Below, piece by piece: positions 1-9,169 of a stretch of 64,000 nt of DNA (positions are counted from its first letter, which is position 1; every line of letters begins with the position of its first letter). The notes beneath the pieces were generated by a model that saw only the letters and a list, made by a program, of their open reading frames with translations, had not been told where the DNA came from and did no database searches. Both the position numbers and the translations under genes were made by a program. Location of the stretch: contig OY979718.1 in assembly GCA_963855995.1 (NCBI GenBank), forward strand, positions 953,501 through 1,017,500, in the 5' to 3' direction. Source of the stretch: Muricea muricata (lineage: Eukaryota > Cnidaria > Anthozoa > Malacalcyonacea > Plexauridae).

Positions 1-2142
1 ATCCGAAATTACAAGCATTTCAATTGTGACAAATTTCTTGAGGAACTTTGGAAACAACCATGGGACCTAATCGATCATGAATCTGATATAAATTTAAGAT
101 GGTCCCTTTGGAAAACTCTCTTTCTGAATGTTCTTGATAAACACGCGCCAGTTCAATCTAAAAGAATCAGATCAAAAAGACATATTCCTTGGATTAATAA
201 AAACACCAAAAATCTAATTCATGAAAGAGATCGTCTTAAACGTAAAGCTATGATTTCCAAATCTGAGATCGACTGGAATGCTTTCAAAGCACTCAGAAAT
301 GGAGTAAATTGTACCATTCGCAAAGATAAAGAAATTTATTACAAGAATTTAATTCATAAAAGTAATGACCCAAAAGATGCTTGGAAGACCATAAATAGCA
401 TATTGGGTCGTAATCAGTCCAAACCAACAACATTCAATCTTAAAGTAGAAGATAAGGACATTGTAATGCCTGATGAGGTCACTGAATGCTTCAATGATTA
501 CTTCTCAGGTGTAGGGTCTAAGATTGCTAATTCTGTTGGCGAAGGTAATTTCAAATATGATGAATTTATGATAAAAACTACTGATACATTTCATTTCCAA
601 ACTATTGATACATATACAGTTTTTCACATGTTGCTTTCAATTTCTGCCTCAAAAGCTACAGGTCTTGATAAGATTCCAGCTAAAATTTTAAAAATTGCTG
701 CCCCTGTTATTGCTCAATCTCTAACAAATCTATTTAATTGTTCGATTCAAACAGAAATATTTCCTACAGAGTGGAAAGTTGCTAAAATTATTCCCTTACA
801 TAAATCTGGTCCAAAAAACATAGTCGATAATTATCGTCCTATTTCAATTTTATCAGCAATTAGCAAAATCTTTGAAAAAATTCTTCATAAGCAATTATTT
901 GCTTACTTAAACAACAATAATCTGATTTCCAAACATCAGTTTGGCTTTAGACCAATGCACTCAACAGCTGACGCATTGCTCCATTCTACTAATGAATGGT
1001 ATAAAAACATGGATGATGGTATGCTCAACATTGCAGTTTTTCTTGATCTAAAAAAAGCTTTTGACACTGTGAATCATGAAATCTTAATTGGAAAACTTAG
1101 CTTTCTTGGTATGCAACCATGTGCTTTAAATCTTATTACCTCATATTTGGGAAATCGTTTGCAAAGGTGTTATGTCAATGGATATCTATCCAAACCTCAT
1201 AAAATAGATTATGGTGTTCCCCAAGGGTCTATATTGGGGCCTCTTCTGTTTTTAATTTACATAAACGATTTGCCAAATTGTATTGAAAAATCAACAGTAA
1301 GAATGTTCGCAGATGACACTACTCTCACTGCCTCTGGTTTGGCATTACCCGAAATTGAATCCAAAATTAATCATGACTTAAACAATGTTCAAAAGTGGCT
1401 TTTAGCAAATAAATTATGTCTAAATCTGATCAAAACCGAATACCTATTAATTGGGAGTAAACAAAAGATTAGCAAACTTACAAATGATCCTGTAATTCAG
1501 ATAGCAAATAGACTTGTAAATCGAGTGACAAACAAAAAATCTTTAGGTGTTGAGATCGACCAATGTTTACTATGGGACATCCATCTGGACGAAATATGTA
1601 AAAAAGTGTCGGCAGGTATTGGAGCGATTAAGAAGCTTAAACCATATGTTACTCGTGAAACACTTGTATCTGTCTATTGTGCTTTGGTTCAACCTTATTT
1701 CGATTACTGCTGCCTTGTATGGGAGCCAATTGGTGCTACACTTTCAAATAGACTTCAGTCACTCCAAAATAGAGCAGCTAGGGTTATATTAGGATATAGA
1801 AACGAGCATGGCCAATCGGAAGCAGCCTTAAATGAGCTTCAATGGAAAACGTTGAAGCAACGTAGACTTGTTATGAAAGCCAGACTCATGTTTAGAATAA
1901 TTCACGGGCAAGCACCAGCTGTTCTAATCGAATCATTTCAAAATCCAAATGCTCCTCAACATGATTACATTTTACGTAATTCAGATTATGGGTTTTATCT
2001 GACAAAGCCTAAAACTGAATATATGAGAAAAAGTATTAGTTATAGTGGTGCAAAACTTTGGAATAATTTACCATCGGAAGTTAGAAATTCAATATCGATA
2101 AATACCTTTAATTCTTTAATTTCTGATATTAGTCTATCCTAA
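1..2142 (+). CDS. LINE (non-LTR retrotransposon) ORF2, 5' end outside window
   Basis: The frame is open from base 1 without a stop, so the ATG at 250 is internal and the ORF enters from outside the window. It encodes a non-LTR reverse transcriptase: the conserved block DLKKAFDTVNH is near nt 1045-1077, GVPQGS near 1213-1230 and the catalytic FADD near 1306-1317, followed by a long thumb/C-terminal region typical of CR1/Jockey-group elements. An apurinic-type endonuclease would be expected upstream but lies outside the window. This part has no internal stop or frameshift, so the copy is young. The TAA at 2140-2142 is followed by a short 3' UTR with a hairpin and an AATA-rich tail. The clade is not certain. 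Confidence 0.93.
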   Translation: MRNYKHFNCDKFLEELWKQPWDLIDHESDINLRWSLWKTLFLNVLDKHAPVQSKRIRSKRHIPWINKNTKNLIHERDRLKRKAMISKSEIDWNAFKALRNGVNCTIRKDKEIYYKNLIHKSNDPKDAWKTINSILGRNQSKPTTFNLKVEDKDIVMPDEVTECFNDYFSGVGSKIANSVGEGNFKYDEFMIKTTDTFHFQTIDTYTVFHMLLSISASKATGLDKIPAKILKIAAPVIAQSLTNLFNCSIQTEIFPTEWKVAKIIPLHKSGPKNIVDNYRPISILSAISKIFEKILHKQLFAYLNNNNLISKHQFGFRPMHSTADALLHSTNEWYKNMDDGMLNIAVFLDLKKAFDTVNHEILIGKLSFLGMQPCALNLITSYLGNRLQRCYVNGYLSKPHKIDYGVPQGSILGPLLFLIYINDLPNCIEKSTVRMFADDTTLTASGLALPEIESKINHDLNNVQKWLLANKLCLNLIKTEYLLIGSKQKISKLTNDPVIQIANRLVNRVTNKKSLGVEIDQCLLWDIHLDEICKKVSAGIGAIKKLKPYVTRETLVSVYCALVQPYFDYCCLVWEPIGATLSNRLQSLQNRAARVILGYRNEHGQSEAALNELQWKTLKQRRLVMKARLMFRIIHGQAPAVLIESFQNPNAPQHDYILRNSDYGFYLTKPKTEYMRKSISYSGAKLWNNLPSEVRNSISINTFNSLISDISLS

Positions 2143-2202
2143 CATCGTACTTGAGTTTTACTGTCTTTATTTGTATTTATGTATATAGTTTTCTTTTTAT
2201 TG

Positions 2203-2248
2203 TCACGCCCCCCTTGGAAATCAGCTATTGCTGAAGGGGTAAGCGTGA
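2203..2248 (+). other. 3' UTR hairpin of the LINE
   Basis: TCACGC (2203-2208) pairs with GCGTGA (2243-2248), followed by C-run/G-run pairing and an inner CAGC/GCTG stem. It sits between the LINE stop codon and the AATA-rich 3' end at about 2264-2275. Stem-loops at this place are known in CR1/L2-like LINEs, where they are recognised by the reverse transcriptase; the role here is inferred. Confidence 0.5.
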
Positions 2249-2275
2249 ATAAATATAGTTTTAAGAATAATAATA

Positions 2276-2965
2276 AACTGGTCTTACCATTCCAATGATC
2301 GCTGTACTAAGGCAAACAAGATGCTTGGTTTCCTACGTAGAGCTGCAATGGAAATTACAGATGCTAAGATACGCCGCACACTCTACCTGTCAATTGTTCG
2401 CTCAACGTTAGGTTACGCCACTCAAGTCTGGTCACCACAATCGATCGACTTAATTACGAGGACAGAGCGAATCCAACGACGAGCTACAAAGTTCATTTTG
2501 AAGTTACCGTTCGTGTGCGCAGAAACGTACAAAGACAGATTGATCACCTTAAAGTTGCTCCCAATCACCTACTGGCACGAATACCTTGATATTATGTTTT
2601 TCTTTAAAGCCATAAACAACTTTGTAACAATCTCGAATGAAGTCCTTCCGCAGCCAATTATCCCATCAAGGCTTACCAGAACCACAGTCGACACGAACGT
2701 GCTCTCGTTCCGTCCTCGCTAATGTAAGACGCTGACATACCAACGCTCCTTCTTCATCAGAGTGGTAAGAACTTACAACTCTCTTCCAGAATGCCTAAGG
2801 CAAAAGAATCTATCGCTGGTACGATATAGATCATTGTTACTGGACTTCTACCACAACGCTACAAGAGCAGTCTACGATGTGGACGATGTTAGAACATGGA
2901 GGACTGTTCGCCCAAAATGTAACACATCGCGCAAACTCAAGCAGCCATTAACGTGCTGCTATTAG
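2276..2965 (+). pseudogene. C-terminal part of an older LINE reverse transcriptase, disrupted
   Basis: This frame continues from about 2276 (SNDRCTKANKMLGFLRRA) through the C-terminal LINE region (YLSIVRSTLGYATQVWSP) and, after an in-frame TAA at 2720-2722, goes on in the same frame to a TAG at 2963-2965 (VRTYNSLPECLR). It is the post-RT tail of a CR1/Jockey-like ORF2 with one nonsense change. It begins exactly where the 3' tail of the first LINE stops, so the first LINE appears to have inserted into, or next to the truncated end of, this older one. Its 3' UTR has a paired GGGCCCACA/TGTGGTGTCC stem (about 3026-3062). Confidence 0.85.
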
Positions 2966-3297
2966 TAACATGTTGAGTAAACAGTTTCAATTTATATGTT
3001 ATTTATGTTTTTTCCATACACAAAGGGCCCACAGTAATTGGCTTCAAGCTGTTGTGGTGTCCCCGCCTTTCTGTTGTTGTTTTTGTTTATGTTAGCTTTG
3101 TTCAACCTCGAAACGCAAGGCTTGTCCTCCTTCTTCTATGTGTGGTCTACATACAGTATATGCAAGGTTTTTAAATGAATATCATATTTCCAAATTTAAG
3201 CCACAAATGATGACACGAGTTTTTTCGACGTTTGCGCTTTGAGGTTGAACAGAAATGGTTGTGTACATATTGTTGCTTGTGTAATTATAGGCGAAGC

Positions 3298-3344
3298 TAA
3301 ATTAATAAATAATAAATAAATAAATAATAAAATAATAAATAAAT
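3298..3344 (+). repeat. AAT/AAAT-rich simple repeat, tail of the older LINE
   Basis: Irregular TAAA/TAA units run for nearly 50 bp directly before the palindromic element. The position and composition fit the 3' microsatellite tail of the preceding LINE. Confidence 0.6.
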
Positions 3345-3384
3345 ATGTCAATATGGCGGATAACAACAATAACGAAATGTCGAA

Positions 3385-3945
3385 ATGAACGAGGATGAAA
3401 ACGATCTCATAAAGGGCTACTATTTTCTTTGAGTACAAAGATATTTTACGGTTTTTGTATCAGTATCATGGCATATCTGTAAGCAAAAGCACATTACAAC
3501 GTTGTCTAAAATCCTACGGTGTTAGCCGAAAGTATGCAGAATGCAATATTGATGCTGTTGTGAATGAGAAAAGGGCATTGTTAGATGGGTCTGAATGCAT
3601 GGCAAGAAACAGGTTTTTCTGGCATAGGTTAAAGATGAAAGGTCATCAAGTTCTTTGCAATGCTGTACAACTTCTTTTGAGTCAGTTTGACCCAGAAGGA
3701 TGCTATATGCGGAAATGCCATCGACTAAGGAGAAGAGTATATCGAATGAAGGACCCAATGCTGCATGGCATGCAGACGGTTATGATAAATTAAAACCCCA
3801 TGGGTTTGCTAAACATGGAGTCGTAAGATGTTTTGGCTGCTTGTCACAAGGTCGAACAAGTATCTTGATAACAACGCATCGTATGTTATGGAAAAAAAGC
3901 TCTGGATATTCACCTGGCACTGTTTTCCCTTCAAAATCTGTATAA
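3385..3945 (+). pseudogene. Integrase-type transposase fragment, arm A (frameshifted)
   Basis: The reading starts at the ATG at 3385 and shifts frame several times. Recognisable pieces are a helix-turn-helix-like start (YQYHGISVSKSTLQRCLKSY, nt 3455 on), DPEGC followed by HRLRRRVY, and, in another frame, WHADGYDKLKPHGFAKHG, which looks like the beginning of an integrase core with the first catalytic Asp in the HxDGYD context. The rest of the core is missing because the palindrome turns back. Proteins of this layout are multicopy in cnidarians and contain an integrase core domain; I do not assign a superfamily. Not functional. Confidence 0.7.
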
Positions 3946-4278
3946 ACCTTTGCTGGGCATTCGCCATATTTTTCAACAGTCTCCATAAAATACGATGCGT
4001 TGTTATCAAGATACTTGTTCGACCTTGTGACAAGCAGCCAAAGTATCTTACAACTCCATGTTTAGCAAACCCATGGGGTTTTAATTTATCATAACCGTCT
4101 GCATGCCATGCTGCTGATTGAGTCCTTCATTCGGTATACTCTTCCCCTTAGTCGATGGCATTTCCGCACAATAGCATCCTTCTGGGTCAAACTGACTCAA
4201 AAGAAGTTGCACAACATTGCAAAGAACTTGATGACCTTTCATCTTTAACCTTTGCCAGAAAAACTTGTATCTTCCCAT
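3808..4278 (-). pseudogene. Integrase-type transposase fragment, arm B, inner part
   Basis: This is the same protein as arm A, read on the minus strand. From 4278 it continues the reading that was cut by the gypsy insertion (FFWQRLKMKGHQVLCN, then DPEGCYCAEMPSTKGK). Near the palindrome centre it reaches METVEKYGECPAKVYTDFEG, which resembles the segment around the second catalytic Asp of integrase cores, before the sequence turns back. It is broken by frameshifts and lacks the final Glu region. Confidence 0.65.
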
Positions 4279-4279
4279 G
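4275..4279. repeat. Target-site duplication of the gypsy element (left)
   Basis: CCATG; an identical CCATG lies at 8904-8908, directly outside the other LTR. Confidence 0.85.
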
Positions 4280-4429
4280 TGTTGTATACTTTATTTTATG
4301 TATAAAGAAACGTATAGAACATGAACAAAATGTTAACATAGCTTTCTACAGAATAATTGCCTCCCCGCTCTAGCACATGTCTCTCTTACGTCCCCAGACC
4401 TATCATGTCAGCGGTTCTCAGTCACTACT
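4280..4429 (-). repeat. 3' LTR of the gypsy element
   Basis: About 150 bp, a direct repeat of 8743-8903. It differs by a few substitutions and a short block around 4366-4376. On the minus strand the first base pair is changed from TG to AG. Confidence 0.9.
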
Positions 4430-5532
4430 GTTCTCCCCTTCATGGATCGGAAACCATATCGGAAACCATAAGCGGTGGAGTTGAAACCATAGTAATCTGG
4501 TTGCCTTTTTGTAGAGCGACGCGGGCGTTGACCACCGCCTGTTTCTGAGGGAGTTGCTGGACCATTTAAAGTGGTTGTACCTGCTGTTGTTGGCAGCTTC
4601 TTCACAGCCGTGGAGTGACGCATGAGGCGCTGCCTATTTCCATCTTCGACCAGGACCGAATCTCCTTTGACGGCTCTGACGAGGAACTGGTTAGCGCGCC
4701 AAGGGAATGTTACTTTCCCTTTCTTTTCCGAACGGATGAGCACTTGGTCACCGACTTTGATTGAGCAGTGCTGCGCTTTCTTCTTTGCGTCGTGGTAATT
4801 CTTTCCTTTTTGCTTGTTTCTGGCATCATGCTGCCGGTATGACGTGCGGTTTATCTTTATGGGTGCTGATGGCTGCAGCGACGGGAGCTTGTCGTTGACG
4901 TTTCGCCCGAACATTGTGGCGGCTGGTGGCTGGCCAGTGACCGTATGTGGTGTGGTACGATAGGCCAATAGCCAGTCGTCAATGGCCTTGCGCCAATCTC
5001 GTGACTCTGCAATTGCGGTTTTCACCACCTTGTTGATACTGCGATTTAGCCGTTCTGCTTCGCCGTTCGCGCGTGGATACCGAGGAGTTATTCTTCTGTG
5101 TTTGATACCGAATTCTCTCATGAGGTTAGAGAACCTGGATGACCGGAAAGTTTTGGCATTGTCCGTCACAATTTCCTGGGGTACTCCGTAGCGTGCAAAG
5201 ATTCGACGAAGGCGCGGTTCCAAAGCAGCGGCCGTGATGTGTTTCATGATTTCTACTTCAGGGTATCGACTATAATAATCGACCAGCACTAAAAGGTTTT
5301 CTCCGGTGGGAAATGGGCCCACGAAGTCCATCCCTATCAATAACCAGGCGGCTTTCGGGAGGGTGGTGGGTTTCAGTGGGATGAAATTAGGCTTTGGTGC
5401 CTCGGTTGTTACAAGGCACGGCTGGCATTGTTTTACGAGTCGTTCCGCATCCGTGGACATAGCCGGCCACCATACCTTGGTACGCAGACGTGCTTTCGTC
5501 TTAGTTATGCCTTGATGACCCTGGTGAGCCAA
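4408..5532 (-). CDS. Integrase part of gypsy pol (separated by a frameshift)
   Basis: The open frame actually extends upstream to about 5764; 5532 is only the first ATG. It shows an HHCC-type zinc finger (H at AHQGHQG, CxxC at KQCQPC) and the DDE core: first Asp in GMDFVGPF, second in IVTDNAKTF, Glu in NGEAERLNR. A C-terminal chromatin/DNA-binding tail follows. The stop lies about 20 bp inside the 3' LTR. It normally cuts and joins element cDNA; in this copy it cannot be translated with RT because of the upstream frameshift. Confidence 0.92.
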   Translation of the reverse strand: MAHQGHQGITKTKARLRTKVWWPAMSTDAERLVKQCQPCLVTTEAPKPNFIPLKPTTLPKAAWLLIGMDFVGPFPTGENLLVLVDYYSRYPEVEIMKHITAAALEPRLRRIFARYGVPQEIVTDNAKTFRSSRFSNLMREFGIKHRRITPRYPRANGEAERLNRSINKVVKTAIAESRDWRKAIDDWLLAYRTTPHTVTGQPPAATMFGRNVNDKLPSLQPSAPIKINRTSYRQHDARNKQKGKNYHDAKKKAQHCSIKVGDQVLIRSEKKGKVTFPWRANQFLVRAVKGDSVLVEDGNRQRLMRHSTAVKKLPTTAGTTTLNGPATPSETGGGQRPRRSTKRQPDYYGFNSTAYGFRYGFRSMKGRTVVTENR

Positions 5533-5714
5533 CGTGAGGATTCTTTGTCGCAGAGACTGAGGTATAACTATGCGGTCATTTCGGAGTAGGATCCCGTCAG
5601 AGAAGGAAAATTCGTTTCGATGCGGATAGAAAGGACCAAGGTCTTTATTCCAGGCGCCTGATTGGAGAGACTCGATGACTGCTTGGAGCGTCGTGTCGGT
5701 GGCGGTGGCGTTTT

Positions 5715-7910
5715 TTACCTCCTCAACGGTGCAGGCTCCTGTAACGACGATGTGGTCACGGCATTGATCATTCTGGTGTCCGCGTGCTCGCTAGGATTAA
5801 CATGAACGCGGGGAGGGGTTGGTTGTCGGGAAAGGATATCAGCGGCATTCTTTGGACCCGGTTCATAGTGAAGTCGGGAGTTAAGGTGTTGAATTCGCAG
5901 AGCCCAACGCTGGATCCGTGGTGGAGGACGGGACCCAGGCTTGTAGAGACCGAGCAGTGGTTTGTGGTCGGTTATGATGGTGAAGTCCGGGTCACCGCTG
6001 AGGTAGTGGTCGAATTTCAAACAGCCAAATTTGACGCCAAGCGCTTCCCTCTCGATCTGGCTGTAGCGTCGCTCAACATTGCTCAGTGACCTGCTGGCGT
6101 AGGCAACTGGTCGCGAGGTTCCATCGTCCTGGATTTGGCACAGGATTGCCCCCAGTCCCACGGGCGAGGCGTCTACTCGGAGTTCCGTTTTACGGTTTTT
6201 GTCAAAGAAGGCAAGGCATGAGGTACTTGAAATGCTGTTCTTTAGAGCCTGGAAGGATTTCTGCTGCTCTGGTCCCCAGGTCCACTTACTACCTGACCGT
6301 GTGAGGCGCCGGAGGGGCTCAGCTTCCGTGGCGAGGTTGGGTACGAAGCGGGAGACAAAATTGATGAGACCGAGGAAACTCTTAACTTCGGATACGTTGC
6401 TAGGGGTTTTAAAGTGCTTGATTGCGTCCACTTTCTGATGGGAAGGTTGGATGCCCTTGGAGGAGAGTTGCATGGCCATGAATGTTATTTTGTTGACCCC
6501 GAAAATGCACTTATCCTTATTAAGGGTGATGTTGTATTCTTGCAATCGGTGGAGACAGGCGGCAAGACGCTCGTTGTGCTCGCGTACGGTGCGACCGTAG
6601 ATGGTTATGTCGTCGTGAATCCATCTTACGCCGGGGATACCTGATAATACCATGCTCATCACTCGTTGAAGGATTTCTGAAGCATTGGTAAATCCCATCA
6701 CCAGGGTGGTACATCGGCGGAGACCTCTAGGTGTTGAAAAGGTGGCATACTTTCTGGAATTCGGATGCAATGCAATTTGATGGAAGCTCTTAAACATGTC
6801 CAGCTTTGACCAGATCGTGGAACCGTCCATTTCGTCCGTTGTTTCCTCAAACGTAGGTATGGGCTGGATCTCTCGCTCGACGTGTGCGTTGACATCGCGC
6901 CAGTCCTGGGTGACCCTAACCTCCCCTGGTGTGGACTTCGGGACGACTACGATACGCGATACCCAAGGCGTTGGGCCTTCTACTGGCTCGATGATTCCAA
7001 GTGATTCTTGAATATCGAGCTCTTTATTCAGCGCTTCTCGTAAGTGAACCGGTACGCGTGACGGTGGGTGTACTACGGGGATAGTGCCTTTTTTCATGTG
7101 TATCTCGACTTCCACTCCTTTGACGCGGCCCAGGCCCTCGAAGACTTGGTGATACTTTGAAAGAATCGTGTTTAGACGCAGGGGCGTGGGCAACAAATGC
7201 AGCTCTGGTGTAGGGTCTTGATCAATTGTTGCGGGATGGTCGGGATGGGGCGGCGAGACGACGTTCGGTGTTGGTGGATCGGTGTGGACTGTGTTTGCAG
7301 TGTTCTCCTGTTCAGATGCAAGCTTGTATAGACCGCGAGTGGGATGATTGGGTGGTCCCACGTAAAGGACACCCATTGCGACGGATGTGTCCCGGCCCAG
7401 GATGGTGGCACCCTTATGGTTGACTATGACAAATTCTACCAAGGATCTTTTGCCAAATGCGTCCACGGTGATGCGACATTTCCCGAGGGTCTCGAGTGGT
7501 TGGCTGCTACCATATGGATAGATACGTGTTGATGTAGGTAATAACTCGGATCCTTGTTGCTTGACCTTCTGATAGACATGTAGAGGGAGCACGTTGACGC
7601 TGGCCCCAGAATCAATGAGCAATGCTGTGGGGAAACCATTGAGTTGAAGGGACATTCTTGCGTTATTATCGTTGGTACCAGGGTGGGGTTCCTGCAGGGT
7701 AAAAACTTCCTCTTCACTGCTATCTTGAATAACATATTGTGAGGGTCCGACAGCCTCATCCTCCCTCCTGTGTAACTTATTTACTTCGCCAGTACGTTCC
7801 GGGGGGGGCCTGGGTGCTTCGGCATGCTTTTGCGAAGTGATTCTTCTTGCCGCAACGACTACACGTCTTACCTCGGGCGTTGTCACATATGCGATGTCCC
7901 GGCTCACCAC
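5715..7910 (-). CDS. Pol of the gypsy element: protease, reverse transcriptase, RNase H
   Basis: 731 codons in one frame; the nominal start at 7910 lies inside gag, so the real protein is presumably joined to Gag by a +1 shift. Domains in order: aspartic protease with DSGAS at about residue 100; reverse transcriptase whose active-site strand reads WIHDDITIYG (nt 6610-6623), so the usual aromatic-x-DD is HDD while both Asp are kept; RNase H with RVDASPVGLGAI. The frame ends at 5715, but the following sequence carries on the protein in another frame to the integrase, showing a one-base indel near 5750-5765. Confidence 0.93.
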   Translation of the reverse strand: MVSRDIAYVTTPEVRRVVVAARRITSQKHAEAPRPPPERTGEVNKLHRREDEAVGPSQYVIQDSSEEEVFTLQEPHPGTNDNNARMSLQLNGFPTALLIDSGASVNVLPLHVYQKVKQQGSELLPTSTRIYPYGSSQPLETLGKCRITVDAFGKRSLVEFVIVNHKGATILGRDTSVAMGVLYVGPPNHPTRGLYKLASEQENTANTVHTDPPTPNVVSPPHPDHPATIDQDPTPELHLLPTPLRLNTILSKYHQVFEGLGRVKGVEVEIHMKKGTIPVVHPPSRVPVHLREALNKELDIQESLGIIEPVEGPTPWVSRIVVVPKSTPGEVRVTQDWRDVNAHVEREIQPIPTFEETTDEMDGSTIWSKLDMFKSFHQIALHPNSRKYATFSTPRGLRRCTTLVMGFTNASEILQRVMSMVLSGIPGVRWIHDDITIYGRTVREHNERLAACLHRLQEYNITLNKDKCIFGVNKITFMAMQLSSKGIQPSHQKVDAIKHFKTPSNVSEVKSFLGLINFVSRFVPNLATEAEPLRRLTRSGSKWTWGPEQQKSFQALKNSISSTSCLAFFDKNRKTELRVDASPVGLGAILCQIQDDGTSRPVAYASRSLSNVERRYSQIEREALGVKFGCLKFDHYLSGDPDFTIITDHKPLLGLYKPGSRPPPRIQRWALRIQHLNSRLHYEPGPKNAADILSRQPTPPRVHVNPSEHADTRMINAVTTSSLQEPAPLRR

Positions 7911-8622
7911 ACCGGTAGCACGTTGGATCTGCCGGTGATTTCCGGTTGTGTTGCTGTTCTTGTTTCCTGGCGCGCTCGACCCAATCCGGTTCCGTTCGCC
8001 GTTTGTTGCTTGACTTCCGGTTTTGACGAAGAGCCGAGAGTTCTTCGAATTCGGAGTTGTTTTCTGGGTTGTTATTTTCGCTCGTCTCGTTCTTTTCGAT
8101 GGCTTTAGCGTGCATTTCAGCGGCTTCGAGTGAGCGGGCAGTCTTCAATGTTTCCTGCAGGGAAATATTCGGAGTTTCAAGCAGTTTACGCCTTAGTTTA
8201 GTGGAAGAACAACAAGCGACAATTTGATCTCGGATTATGCTGTCCGTTTGGTTCTCGTATTCGCACATTTGGGCTTTAATACGAAGTCTGGTGTACCAGG
8301 AGTCGACTCTTTCGCCCTCTAATTGTGTACACAGACGAAATTGATATCGTTCGAAGACGACGTTGTTTTGGGCTGCGAAGTATTCGGTGAGTTTGCGTAC
8401 TAAAGTTGTAAAGTCAGTGCCCGTGTCCGTAATGTTATTGTCAGCAATATCCTGAACGTCGCTGCCAGCACAGTGAAGTAGGATTGCCCTTTGTCGTTGA
8501 GCAGCGTTAATCCCTTTTGCTGTGAGGTAGAGTTTGACTGATTTCACGTACCTTTCCCAGCGGTGAGCCACGTTGCTAGGCTCGTCGTACACGTCGAATT
8601 TTGCTGGCGTAGCGAGCCCCAT
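7777..8622 (-). CDS. Gag polyprotein of the gypsy element
   Basis: 281 aa, intact. The N-terminal two thirds is a helical retrotransposon Gag/capsid region (RWERYVKSVKLYLTAKGI; later QLEGERVDSWYTRLR). The C-terminal end carries two zinc knuckles, CYRCGEPGH...C and CSRCGKKNHFAKAC, which bind element RNA during packaging. The ATG at 8622 lies about 100 nt inside the primer site. The pol frame overlaps its 3' part in the +1 frame, suggesting pol is made by programmed frameshifting or by internal initiation. Confidence 0.93.
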   Translation of the reverse strand: MGLATPAKFDVYDEPSNVAHRWERYVKSVKLYLTAKGINAAQRQRAILLHCAGSDVQDIADNNITDTGTDFTTLVRKLTEYFAAQNNVVFERYQFRLCTQLEGERVDSWYTRLRIKAQMCEYENQTDSIIRDQIVACCSSTKLRRKLLETPNISLQETLKTARSLEAAEMHAKAIEKNETSENNNPENNSEFEELSALRQNRKSSNKRRTEPDWVERARKQEQQHNRKSPADPTCYRCGEPGHRICDNARGKTCSRCGKKNHFAKACRSTQAPPGTYWRSK

Positions 8623-8725
8623 TGTGAGAATAGCTTGACCTTGATGCGGTAAAAATAGTTCGTTGTTGCTCGAGAATATCTGCAGAGGATGTCAAATAGT
8701 TTGAAGGATGATTACGGAGGCGGGC

Positions 8726-8741
8726 CCTGCCGACTACGCCA
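8726..8741 (-). other. Primer-binding site matching tRNA-Ser 3' end
   Basis: One base inside the 5' LTR, the minus strand reads TGGCGTAGTCGGCAGG. This is the complement of a tRNA 3' end CCTGCCGACTACG plus CCA, which is the acceptor/T-arm end of eukaryotic tRNA-Ser (AGA/UGA type). The tRNA identity comes from my knowledge of that sequence. Confidence 0.75.
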
Positions 8742-8742
8742 A

Positions 8743-8903
8743 TGTTGTACACTTTATTTTATGTATAAAGAAACGTATAGAACATGAACAAAATGTTAAC
8801 ATAGCTTTCTACAGAATAATCGCCTCCCCGCGTCTGAGGCGATTCTGAGAATGTCTCTCTTACGTCCCCAGACCTATCATGTCAGCGGTTTTCAGTCACT
8901 ACA
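8743..8903 (-). repeat. 5' LTR of the gypsy element
   Basis: 161 bp, TG...CA on the minus strand. It contains a TATAAAATAA-like stretch near its inner end (plus-strand ATTTTATGTATA) that may serve polyadenylation or initiation; no further regulatory assignment is possible. Confidence 0.9.
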
Positions 8904-9129
8904 CCATGCATTCAGGTCCATCTAACAATGCCCTTTTCTCATTCACAACAGCATCAATATTGTATTCTGCATACTTTCGGCTAACATCGTAGGATTTCAG
9001 ACGACGTTGTAATGTGCTTTTGCTTATAGATATGCCATGATACTGATACAAAAACCGTAAAATATCTTTGTATTCAAAATCTTGAAAATAGTAGCCCTTT
9101 ATGAGGTCGTTTTCATCCTCCTCGTTCAT
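8899..9129 (-). pseudogene. Integrase-type transposase fragment, arm B, N-terminal part
   Basis: The ATG at 9127-9129 opens a frame beginning MNEEDENDLIKGYYFQDFEY, followed by a helix-turn-helix-like stretch (GISISKSTLQRRLKSYDVSR). It runs to DGPECM, where the gypsy target duplication interrupts it. This copy preserves the start better than arm A, which has a small deletion after YYF. Confidence 0.7.
8904..8908. repeat. Target-site duplication of the gypsy element (right)
   Basis: CCATG directly follows the outer LTR end and matches 4275-4279. Confidence 0.85.
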
Positions 9130-9169
9130 TTCAACATTTCGTTATTGTTGTTATCCGCCATATTAACAT

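Larger units (their letters stand above)
4280..8903 (-). mobile_element. Ty3/gypsy LTR retrotransposon, near full length
   Basis: A 4.6-kb element on the minus strand: 5' LTR 8743-8903, primer site 8726-8741, gag 8622-7777, pol 7910-4408 with one frameshift, purine-rich tract about 4431-4442, 3' LTR 4280-4429. The LTRs begin TG and end CA (one terminal base changed in the 3' LTR) and differ only at a few bases and one short block, so the insertion is recent. Target duplication CCATG flanks both ends. No envelope-like ORF is present. The pol frame is broken between RNase H and integrase, so this copy should not be autonomous. Confidence 0.95.
3345..9169. repeat. Long inverted repeat made of two integrase-transposon fragments, one arm split by a gypsy element
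   Basis: Arm A (about 3345-3892, +) and arm B (read on -, about 9169-8909 continued at 4274-3981) are near-identical over roughly 545 bp and face each other across a spacer of about 90 bp. Both begin ATGTYAATATGGCGG and encode the start of the same integrase-type protein. Arm B is interrupted at one point by the Ty3/gypsy element at 4280-8903, whose target duplication CCATG (4275-4279 and 8904-8908) marks the break; removing it makes arm B continuous. The palindrome therefore predates the gypsy insertion. Confidence 0.85.

Noticed and set aside
3809..4094. Several overlapping 65-90 aa ORFs around the palindrome centre as separate genes
   Set aside because: They are the same integrase fragment read in different frames and on both strands of an inverted repeat.
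5784..7532. Plus-strand ORFs of up to about 100 aa within the gypsy element
   Set aside because: Antisense shadows of the pol reading frame.
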